A DNA stretch of 19,331 nucleotides, taken from NCBI GenBank assembly GCA_945861255.1, contig CAMAUG010000033.1, forward strand, positions 1 to 19,331, given 5' to 3'. Shown here piece by piece: positions 13,520 to 19,331 of this stretch (position 1 is the stretch's first letter; every line of letters starts with the position of its first letter). A program made the position numbers and the translations under genes. The notes beneath the pieces are model-generated. The model was not told the DNA's origin. It made no database searches and worked only from the letters and a program-made list of their open reading frames with translations. The stretch comes from Candidatus Sulfopaludibacter sp. SbA3 (GTDB lineage Bacteria; Acidobacteriota; Terriglobia; Bryobacterales; Bryobacteraceae).

Positions 13520-14935
13520 CTACCGCTCCGCCCTCGCGGGCACGGCCTCCGCTGCGGGCGTCGCGGGCGCCTTGCGGATTTGTTCGAAATACTGCTGGAC
13601 GAATTGCTCGTACATGGGCGGCACCTCATCGCGGTGGATCTCTCCGCCCGCCTCGGCGTGCGTGGCCGCACTCTGCGCGGTGGGCGTCTTCATCTGCTGT
13701 TTGGTGGAGCCGACTTCCACCAACACCGAACCCGTCACGTTCTCAGCGCGCTTCCCGAGCAACTCGCTGATCTTGCCCATGGCCTTCAGCGCGTCAGCCA
13801 AGCGTTGAGCTTTGTCGCCCTCGTTGGCGCCCGCACCGCTCTGCTGATCCTTGGACTGGCGGTTGGCGGACTTCTTGGAATCGTCCTGCGAGTTCGCCGC
13901 GTCCTGGTCCGCGCCGGATTCCTCTGAGCTGTCGCCTTCGGAATCGTCCTTTGATTCGCTCTTCTGCTGTTTGGCTTGCGATGAATCGCTCTTCTTGCTC
14001 TGGCCTTTGGAATCCCCCGCCTGTGGCTTCATCTTGCTCAACATTTCCGAAAGCGCCTGCTTGACTTTGTCCATCATGGACTGGTCCTGGTTCTGCTGGC
14101 TGTTCTGCTTATTGTTCTGGTCCTCGCCTTGTTTGTCCTTATCCCCGGGCGCCGAAGGATCGCCCGGCGGGGAAGACATATCGGGCGAATCGGCGTCTTC
14201 GGGCGGCTGTTGGCCATCCTTACTATCGCCCGGCTGTTCGGTCTGATTTTCAGGGGACTGCGGATCGGGCTCGCTCGCCGGATCGCCCGCGAAATCGTTC
14301 TTTTGCGCCATTTCGCGCTCGTCTTGCTCACCGTCGCCGGTCTGATCGCCAGTTGTCGCCGGAGTGGGCTTCTTGGCGCCCTCGCCAGGGGGGCCGGTGA
14401 GAGCTTCGATCGCGTTCTTTATCAGAGACGCGCGTGGGTCGAAACTCCCGGTTATGGCGAAGCGGAAAAGGAAAACGCCCAGCGCCAAGAGTGCGAGGAC
14501 GCCGGCTGGAACCAGCATGCGCGGACGCGCGAGCGGGAGCGCCCGCGGAATATCCACAGTACCGGCCACTTCCTCGGCACGCCGTTGTTGCACCGCACGG
14601 ATGGCGGGGTCGGCGGTCGATCTCGTCGGGGCATCCGCGAAGTACGCCGCGGTGGAGAGAGTATCGGCAAGGTTCATCCGCTCGTCTATTTTTTGAGCGA
14701 CAGCATATTCCGGTGGAGTCCGTTTTCTTAGAAGGTAGAAACCGAGCGCCAGGCCCGCGGCGGTGGCGGCGGCGATCCAGTAAAAGCCCAGCATTTCGGT
14801 ACCGACAAGCAGCACCACCGCTACAGCGCCGAAGCTGACGGTGAGCGCGAGCAGCAGTCCATCCAGCGCCAAATGCACGACGCAGCGCTGGCGGGCTTTG
14901 CGGAGTAATTGATGCAGTGGTCCGGCTGGAATCAC
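13520..14935 (-). CDS. Membrane protein with long Gln/Ser/Asp-rich tail
   Basis: A 471-residue protein. The N-terminal third has membrane helices at about residues 26-46, 50-68 and 141-160, with a cytoplasmic-looking loop (EYAVAQKIDERMNLADTLST) between. From about residue 180 to 375 it is a low-complexity, highly charged region rich in Gln, Ser, Asp, Lys and Pro with one short helix (MMDKVKQALSEMLSKM). The end is ordered again (AQRLADALKAMGKISELLGK, then DEVPPMYEQFVQQYFEQIRK). The layout resembles DUF4175-like proteins found near BatA/MoxR-type genes, but those are not in this window. The start is GTG 14935; there is no ATG nearby. It lies 58 bases after queA and 72 before the M1 peptidase. 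Confidence 0.8.
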   Translation of the reverse strand: MIPAGPLHQLLRKARQRCVVHLALDGLLLALTVSFGAVAVVLLVGTEMLGFYWIAAATAAGLALGFYLLRKRTPPEYAVAQKIDERMNLADTLSTAAYFADAPTRSTADPAIRAVQQRRAEEVAGTVDIPRALPLARPRMLVPAGVLALLALGVFLFRFAITGSFDPRASLIKNAIEALTGPPGEGAKKPTPATTGDQTGDGEQDEREMAQKNDFAGDPASEPDPQSPENQTEQPGDSKDGQQPPEDADSPDMSSPPGDPSAPGDKDKQGEDQNNKQNSQQNQDQSMMDKVKQALSEMLSKMKPQAGDSKGQSKKSDSSQAKQQKSESKDDSEGDSSEESGADQDAANSQDDSKKSANRQSKDQQSGAGANEGDKAQRLADALKAMGKISELLGKRAENVTGSVLVEVGSTKQQMKTPTAQSAATHAEAGGEIHRDEVPPMYEQFVQQYFEQIRKAPATPAAEAVPARAER

Positions 14936-14993
14936 GGTCCTGAAACGTCCCGCCTTTGATTATTACACGGCATGGCTCCGCAGGCTTGGATCG

Positions 14994-16007
14994 TTAGACA
15001 ATCAACATGCAATCGCCATAAGAAAAGAAACGGTATCGTTCCCGGACCGCGTGCTGATAAGCGTTGAGAATCAACTCGCGGCCGGCCAACGCGCTCACCA
15101 GCACCAGCAGGCTCGATTTCGGCAGATGGAAATTCGTCAGCATCGCGCCCGTGCGGCGAAACACGAAGCCGGGTGAAATGAAGAGATCGGTTTCGGGAGC
15201 CTTCGTCTCCGGTTTTAGGACCTGGCTCTCGATGGCTCTTACGCTGGTGGTGCCCACGGCGACCACCCTCCGTGCCGCCGCCAATGCGTGCACGGTTTCC
15301 GGCGGCACCGTAAAACTTTCCGCATGCAGCCTGACGTCTTCCAGGACTTCGGTGTGCAGCGGTTGGAACGTTCCCAGACCGACGTGCAGCGTTACATAAA
15401 CGATGTCGGCGCCGGCGTCCCGGCACTGATCGAGCACCCGCGGTGTAAAGTGCAGCCCGGCGGTGGGCGCGGCCACCGATCCACGCTCGCGGGCGAAAAC
15501 CGTTTGGTAGCGTTCGCGGTCGGCGGCGCTGTCCGGCCGCTGAATGTAAGGCGGCAGCGGAACGTGCCCCGTTCGCTCTAATACGTCGAAGAGGTGACCC
15601 TCCGGATGAAGCCGCACGATACGCTCCCCGAATTCGCCCCGCCCGACGATCTCCGCGGAGAGTTCCTCGGAGATCCTAACGTGTTCGCCCGTACGCATCT
15701 TGCGTCCCGGCCGCACCAGAGCCGACCACGTCAGTGCGTCCGGGGAAAGTTGCTTGGTCAGAAAGATCTCGACACGGCCCGTTCCGTGTTCGCGCGTGCC
15801 GAACAAGCGGGAAGGGAAGACACGCGAATCGTTCAATACGATGCAATCGCCGGGCTCCAGGTACGACGGAAAATCCTGGAACATACGGTCTTGCCAGGTA
15901 CCCGTTTTGCGATCCACAACCAGCATCCGCGACGCCGCACGGTCAGGCAGGGGCTGCTGCGCGATAAGTTCCGGGGGAAGAGGGTAGTCGAATTCGGAGA
16001 GGAGCAA
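14994..16007 (-). CDS. queA: S-adenosylmethionine:tRNA ribosyltransferase-isomerase
   Basis: A 337-residue QueA, which transfers and isomerises the ribosyl part of SAM onto 7-aminomethyl-7-deazaguanine in tRNA to give epoxyqueuosine, a late queuosine step in the cytoplasm. Family blocks run in order: LLSEFDYPLPPELIAQQPLP at the N-terminus, CIVLNDSRVFPSRLFG, SALVRPGRKM, VAAPTAGLHFT, VTLHVGLGTFQPL, VAVGTTSVRAIES, TNFHLPKSSLLVLVSALAG and YRFFSYGDCMLI at the end. Length is normal. The start is TTG 16007, which aligns with the usual Met; AAGG lies upstream and no ATG is in frame. Upstream are three imperfect tandem repeats (16021-16085). It leads the minus-strand series ending with the tannase. 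Confidence 0.97.
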   Translation of the reverse strand: MLLSEFDYPLPPELIAQQPLPDRAASRMLVVDRKTGTWQDRMFQDFPSYLEPGDCIVLNDSRVFPSRLFGTREHGTGRVEIFLTKQLSPDALTWSALVRPGRKMRTGEHVRISEELSAEIVGRGEFGERIVRLHPEGHLFDVLERTGHVPLPPYIQRPDSAADRERYQTVFARERGSVAAPTAGLHFTPRVLDQCRDAGADIVYVTLHVGLGTFQPLHTEVLEDVRLHAESFTVPPETVHALAAARRVVAVGTTSVRAIESQVLKPETKAPETDLFISPGFVFRRTGAMLTNFHLPKSSLLVLVSALAGRELILNAYQHAVRERYRFFSYGDCMLIV

Positions 16008-16020
16008 GCGCCTTGTTATT

Positions 16021-16085
16021 GTCTCACGCTCACGCTGGATGTCTCATGCTTGCTCACGCCGGATGTCTCACGCTCAAGCCGCGAT
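16021..16085. repeat. Three imperfect tandem repeats upstream of queA
   Basis: Units of 20, 24 and 21 bases start at 16021, 16041 and 16065. Each begins GTCTCA and ends in GGAT or CGAT, with CTCACGC in the first two. They lie 14 to 78 bases before the queA start codon, in its leader or promoter. Confidence 0.6.
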
Positions 16086-16129
16086 GGGTCCGCACAACGC
16101 GAAGCGTCGCCGATCCGGCCCATTTCGGT

Positions 16130-16276
16130 TTACGGGTACCCAGGGAGCTGCAGGAACTGCCCCTCCGGCTTGCCGATCACGTCGGTTTTCTCAAAACGTT
16201 CATCGGCGGCTGTGAACCCGACAAGGCGTGTCCCACTGGCGGCCTGCTCCTGCGAGGCCGCCACCAAGGGCGACAC
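16130..16276 (-). CDS. Possible small protein upstream of queA (48 aa)
   Basis: A short frame from GTG 16276 to TAA 16130 reads MSPLVAASQEQAASGTRLVG then FTAADERFEKTDVIGK and PEGQFLQLPGYP. Codon third positions are strongly G or C, as in the real genes here, and the sequence looks like protein. Against it: there is no ribosome site, TAG lies five codons upstream, and no family is recognised. It could be a fragment. It lies in the 329-base gap between queA and the coiled-coil gene, on the queA strand. Confidence 0.3.
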   Translation of the reverse strand: MSPLVAASQEQAASGTRLVGFTAADERFEKTDVIGKPEGQFLQLPGYP

Positions 16277-16336
16277 GGATTTAGTGCACTATCCACTGCG
16301 CGATGGCCGGCATGCGGTTGATATACTTGGGGTGTC

Positions 16337-16639
16337 ATGGATCCTCAAGCGCAAAGGGAGCTGAGCGAAATCCGAGCGCTGATTCGCGAAGGCGCGACAC
16401 GCGCCGCGGAGAACCATCGGCAAGCGATGGCGCGCATGGACCGCGCCGAGGTCCGCGCCGACCGCGCCGACGCCCGTATCGATCGCTTTGACCGCCAACT
16501 GCAAACCACGCGCAAGCTGGTGGAAGCCGGAATCAAAATGGTGGGCAGGCTTGCGGCAGATACTCGCGAACTGAAAAAATCGCAAAAAGCGTTTCTTGAT
16601 TCCTTCAAGAACGGCCGCAACGGCCACCACCGCAATTAA
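16337..16639 (+). CDS. Small coiled-coil protein upstream of tsaD
   Basis: A 100-residue, fully charged helical protein. Between residues 30 and 60 short repeats of the type DRAEVRADRADARIDRFDR occur, then KLVEAGIKMVGRLAADTREL and a basic end (KNGRNGHHRN). Such proteins form coiled-coil oligomers; no enzyme motif is present. ATG 16337 opens the frame. Its stop is 10 bases before the tsaD start, so the two are probably co-transcribed, but a functional link is not known. Confidence 0.7.
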   Translation: MDPQAQRELSEIRALIREGATRAAENHRQAMARMDRAEVRADRADARIDRFDRQLQTTRKLVEAGIKMVGRLAADTRELKKSQKAFLDSFKNGRNGHHRN

Positions 16640-16649
16640 GGCCTGCCGC

Positions 16650-17714
16650 GTGCGCATCCTGGGCATCGAATCTTCGTGCGATGATACCGCCGCCGCGGTG
16701 GTGGAGGATGGGTCGCGCATTCTCTCTTCGGTAGTCTCTTCGCAATTCGCCACGCACGCCAAGTATGGAGGCGTGGTGCCGGAGCTGGCCTCGCGCGAAC
16801 ATCTGCGCGCCATTGTCCCGGTGGTGCGTCTCGCGTTGCACGAAGCGTCCACACGGTTGGAGGATCTGTCCGCGATCGCCGTCACGCAAGGCCCCGGCCT
16901 GGCTGGTTCTTTGCTGGTCGGCATGACGTATGCGAAGGCGCTGGCCTTCGTTCAGGGACTGCCGCTGATCGCCGTAAATCATATTGAAGGGCATATTCAC
17001 GCCGTGGTGAGTCAAAATCCGGTGGAGTTTCCCGCCCTGGCGCTGGTGGTCAGCGGCGGGCACACGCATTTATATGAAGTGCGCGAGGGCTTTGTATACC
17101 GTCTTTTGGGTAAGACTCGCGATGACGCGGCCGGCGAGGCTTTCGACAAAGTGGGAAGGCTGTTGGGCTTGGGCTTCCCCGGTGGCCCCGTGATCGATGC
17201 GCTCGCGCAGCACGGCGATCCGCGTGGGGTCCGCTTTACGTTTGCGAAGATGAAAGGCAACACACTCGACTTCAGTTTTAGCGGTCTGAAAACAGGTGTG
17301 CTGCGCTGGGTGGAAGCCCACGATATGGCGGATGAAATTGAAGTTCGCAGGGCGTTGCTGAAGGATCACCCACGGCCCACGGTCGAGCAGTGGCTGCATG
17401 TCACGCCGCGCGCGACGCTCGACCTGGTCGCGTCATTCCAGTCCACTGTCATTGAAGAACTGCTGCGGCGCGCGTTGAAATCGGCCGATGAGATTGACGC
17501 TCGCAGCCTGGTGATTTCCGGCGGAGTGGCGTGCAACACGGGCCTGCGGGCGGCTGCGAAGTCGGCGCGCCTTCCATGCCCGGTCTTCTTCCCGGAGCCG
17601 GGCCTCTCCACCGACAACGCCGCGATGATCGCCGCCGCCGCGTTTCCTAAATTCGAACGCGGCGAATTCGCCGACGCATCGCTGCGCGCGCACGCGAATC
17701 TGGCCTTGGCCTAG
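16650..17714 (+). CDS. tsaD: tRNA N6-threonylcarbamoyladenosine transferase
   Basis: A 354-residue TsaD (Kae1/Gcp family, ASKHA fold), the catalytic subunit that moves threonylcarbamoyl from its AMP adduct to A37 of ANN-reading tRNAs, normally with TsaB and TsaE. Seen in order: RILGIESSCDDTA, VVPELASREH, TQGPGLAGSLLVG, the metal ligands His111 and His115 in NHIEGHIHA, VVSGGHTHLYE, DKVGRLLGLGFPGGP, FSFSGLKTGVLR, SGGVACNTGLR and FPEPGLSTDNAAMIA with the last metal Asp. Length is normal. GTG 16650 is the start because the family begins at this residue; the frame continues upstream to TTG 16596 inside the previous gene. AAGG lies nine bases upstream. Confidence 0.97.
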   Translation: MRILGIESSCDDTAAAVVEDGSRILSSVVSSQFATHAKYGGVVPELASREHLRAIVPVVRLALHEASTRLEDLSAIAVTQGPGLAGSLLVGMTYAKALAFVQGLPLIAVNHIEGHIHAVVSQNPVEFPALALVVSGGHTHLYEVREGFVYRLLGKTRDDAAGEAFDKVGRLLGLGFPGGPVIDALAQHGDPRGVRFTFAKMKGNTLDFSFSGLKTGVLRWVEAHDMADEIEVRRALLKDHPRPTVEQWLHVTPRATLDLVASFQSTVIEELLRRALKSADEIDARSLVISGGVACNTGLRAAAKSARLPCPVFFPEPGLSTDNAAMIAAAAFPKFERGEFADASLRAHANLALA

Positions 17715-17728
17715 CAGCCCGTGGTAAT

Positions 17729-17798
17729 GACCGCTCCATAACCGTCGCGGCTCTGCAGCAGGCTGATTCTGGCGGGCCGCGCGCGTGAGCAAGCGATC
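17729..17798. repeat. REP-like palindrome, diverged copy 2
   Basis: The left arm 17729-17753 (GACCGCTCC...GTCGCGGCTC) closely matches the left arm of the hairpin at 7716-7784. The right arm 17776-17798 matches the other arm at 16 of 23 bases. Pairing survives mainly at the outer end (GACCGCT/AGCGATC, six of seven) and near the loop (GCGGC/GCCGC). It lies in the gap between tsaD and the Mrp-like gene. A protein-like minus-strand frame here is explained by the repeat. Confidence 0.55.
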
Positions 17799-17865
17799 CC
17801 CTTCGAACTTCTGCCGCGGCGGCTGGCGCCGTGACGATTAGGAAGGGTTGCTACCATCGAGTTAG

Positions 17866-18705
17866 ATGGGTCCCCAACAGTCCGCTCCTCACGCCGCTCC
17901 CAAGATGCCGATACCCGGCGTGCGCTACCTGATTGCCGTTGGTTCCGGCAAGGGCGGCGTCGGCAAAACCACCGTCTCGGTGAACCTGGCGATTTCACTT
18001 GCGAAGATGGGCCGCCGCGTGGGATTGATGGATGCCGATGTCTATGGACCCAACGTGCCGCTCATGATGGGCACCCAGGAAACACCGCGCGGGCAAGGCG
18101 ATCGCATCGGCCCCATTGAAGCGCACGGCGTCAAATTGATTTCGATGGGATTCCTGAATCCCGGCGACAAGCCCCTGGTATGGCGTGGACCCATGCTGCA
18201 CAGCGTGATCCAGCAATTCCTGCGCAACGTCGATTGGGGCGAGCTCGATTATCTATTGATCGATCTGCCGCCCGGCACCGGGGATGTGGCGCTTTCGCTG
18301 ATCCAGTCCGCCCCTTTATCGGGTGCGGTGGTGGTGACTACGCCCTCCGCTGTGTCTTTGGAAGACGCGCGCAAAGCGGTCAACATGTTTGCCCAAGTGC
18401 GCGTTCCCATACTGGGCATGGTGGAAAATATGAGCTACCTGATCGCACCCGGATCCGGAGAGCGCATCGATGTCTTCGGTCAAGGCGGCGGCAAGCGTAC
18501 GGCGGAGGCCATGAAAGTCCCGTTCCTGGGAGAGTTGGCGCTCGATCCGGATGTCCGCATCGGCGGTGACACGGGCAAGCCCGTTTCCGCGCGCGGTGGA
18601 AGTGACCCGCACGCCGCGCCCTTCCTGGCGTTGGCGGAACGGATCGAAGCGCGTTGCGCCGAGGAAGCCAAGGCCACGGGGCCCATAATTTCCGTGGAAG
18701 ACTGA
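17866..18705 (+). CDS. Mrp/NBP35-family P-loop ATPase lacking the CxxC motif
   Basis: A 279-residue ATPase of the Mrp/ApbC family, which normally carries and delivers iron-sulfur clusters. The deviant Walker A GSGKGGVGKTT (26-36) follows a short N-terminus; DADVYGPN (56-63), WRGPML (106-111) and LIDLPPGTGD (131-140) are intact. It lacks the N-terminal MIP18-like domain common in Mrp. More strikingly, the CPHC that follows VENMSY in the family is APGS here (194-197), so both cluster-binding cysteines are absent. It may be an ATPase partner of another scaffold or have another role. ATG 17866 is chosen; no strong ribosome site is seen. It lies downstream of tsaD on the same strand. Confidence 0.92.
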   Translation: MGPQQSAPHAAPKMPIPGVRYLIAVGSGKGGVGKTTVSVNLAISLAKMGRRVGLMDADVYGPNVPLMMGTQETPRGQGDRIGPIEAHGVKLISMGFLNPGDKPLVWRGPMLHSVIQQFLRNVDWGELDYLLIDLPPGTGDVALSLIQSAPLSGAVVVTTPSAVSLEDARKAVNMFAQVRVPILGMVENMSYLIAPGSGERIDVFGQGGGKRTAEAMKVPFLGELALDPDVRIGGDTGKPVSARGGSDPHAAPFLALAERIEARCAEEAKATGPIISVED

Positions 18706-18735
18706 GCGGCAGCCGTGAGGGGCGGTGCGATTCGC

Positions 18736-19331
18736 CTACCGGATGGCGCGTTCCCGAACCGCGTTGAACTCGCAACCGATCAACATGATCACGGCCAGCA
18801 GGTAACTCCAAACCAGCAGCGCCAAGCCAGCCCCCACGCTACCGTACAGAACGTTGTAGTTGCCTATGCTGCCCACGTACCACCCGAACGCCAGTGTTGA
18901 TATCAGCCACAGCGTGGTGGCCACCACCGCGCCCGGCAACACTTGCGGCAGCCGCTGTCTCCGGTTAGGCCCGAAGTAATACACCAGTGAGGTGACGAAC
19001 ACAATTGTCCCGGTGGCGATGAAAAACGTGACCACTTGTCCCACGAATTGCACCGGGCCGCGCAGTTCGTTGCCGCGTCCCAGCAAGCCGAGGTAAACGA
19101 TCAACGCGGCGCGGGCTCGATTGCCCACCACGATCAGAGCCGAGGCGCCCAGCACCGGCACTGCTGCAACGAACACCAGCATCATCGCCATGGCACGGTC
19201 ACGAATGATGGAGCGCCCGCTCGGAATGCGGTAGATGGATCGAAAACCCTCCATCAGGCTCATCATCACGCCGGAGCCTGCCCACGCGGCAAGAAGAATC
19301 GCCACCACTAACAAGGACGCCGGCTGTCGGC
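18736..19331 (-). CDS. YihY/BrkB-type inner membrane protein (partial, right edge)
   Basis: The frame runs from the right edge to a stop at 18736, giving the last ~197 residues. At least four membrane helices are visible (VVAILLAAWAGSGVMMSL, AMMLVFVAAVPVLGASAL, VVTFFIATGTIVFVTSLVYY, VVATTLWLISTLAFGWYV and LALLVWSYLLAVIMLIGCEF). The blocks SGVMMSLMEGFRSIYRIP, YYFGPNRRQRLPQVLPGA and NYNVLYGSVGAGLALLVWSY, ending IGCEFNAVRER, are characteristic of the YihY/BrkB family, once called ribonuclease BN by mistake and still of uncertain transport function. The N-terminus is outside the window. Its stop faces the Mrp-like gene across 30 bases. Confidence 0.9.
   Translation of the reverse strand, partial: RQPASLLVVAILLAAWAGSGVMMSLMEGFRSIYRIPSGRSIIRDRAMAMMLVFVAAVPVLGASALIVVGNRARAALIVYLGLLGRGNELRGPVQFVGQVVTFFIATGTIVFVTSLVYYFGPNRRQRLPQVLPGAVVATTLWLISTLAFGWYVGSIGNYNVLYGSVGAGLALLVWSYLLAVIMLIGCEFNAVRERAIR

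Noticed and set aside
14129..14731. Plus-strand 200-residue frame with hydrophobic stretches
   Set aside because: It is the complement of the low-complexity Gln/Ser/Asp-rich coding region, which produces artificial hydrophobic frames.
16013..16321. Plus-strand 102-residue frame starting with repeated HAHAG/LAHAGCL
   Set aside because: The repetition is the translated tandem repeat upstream of queA; the remainder is not protein-like.
15594..16364. Plus-strand open frame of 256 residues
   Set aside because: It is antisense to queA for most of its length; queA is unmistakable, and the frame has no gene-like composition.
17711..17857. Minus-strand 48-residue frame ending RISLLQSRDGYGAVITTGC
   Set aside because: It lies on the diverged copy of the REP-like palindrome; the protein-like look comes from the repeat, and there is no ribosome site.

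Overview
The window is GC-rich bacterial chromosome, most likely from an Acidobacteriota of the Bryobacterales/Solibacter type. The main clues are a VWFA-related protein of the acidobacterial family, a 300-residue XRE regulator of a type I associate with that group, several short uncharacterised proteins I loosely recognise from the same group, a lone tannase-family enzyme, and frequent GTG/TTG starts. The taxonomic call is inference; no rRNA gene is present and no tRNA gene was noticed.

Layout. (1) Positions 1-958, minus strand: N-terminal half of an ABC exporter that runs off the left edge. (2) Positions 1100-2950, minus strand: a run of short, tightly packed genes comprising a C-tail membrane peptide, a Pro/Ala-tailed protein with an odd start, a degenerate GIY-YIG domain, a 74-residue protein, a 128-residue protein and a frameshifted leader gene. 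Divergent from them (3103-4353, plus) is an XRE-type regulator with a small coiled-coil follower. Matched palindromes TTWACC-N6-GGTWAA lie over the regulator's start region. This is the accessory part of the window and the best candidate for an undescribed system. (3) Positions 4387-7689: a VWFA-related secreted protein, a small helical protein, an RRM RNA-binding protein with a clear terminator, a decayed IS110-type transposase fragment and a Tat-exported dienelactone hydrolase-like protein. (4) Positions 7716-8923: a large REP-like hairpin, then a secreted NHL beta-propeller protein. (5) Positions 16007-8961, minus strand: queA, a membrane protein with a long low-complexity tail, an M1 aminopeptidase and a tannase/feruloyl esterase-like hydrolase, all in one direction. 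(6) Positions 16337-18705, plus strand: a coiled-coil protein, tsaD and an Mrp-type P-loop ATPase lacking its CxxC motif. (7) Positions 18736-19331, minus strand: the C-terminal part of a YihY/BrkB-type membrane protein cut by the right edge.

The genes fall into housekeeping tRNA modification (queA for queuosine, tsaD for t6A), export and degradation of peptides and aromatic esters (signal-peptide-bearing M1 peptidase, tannase, dienelactone hydrolase), and a small regulator-controlled cluster of unknown role. Two copies of a long imperfect palindrome, one well paired and one decayed, sit in intergenic gaps about 10 kb apart.
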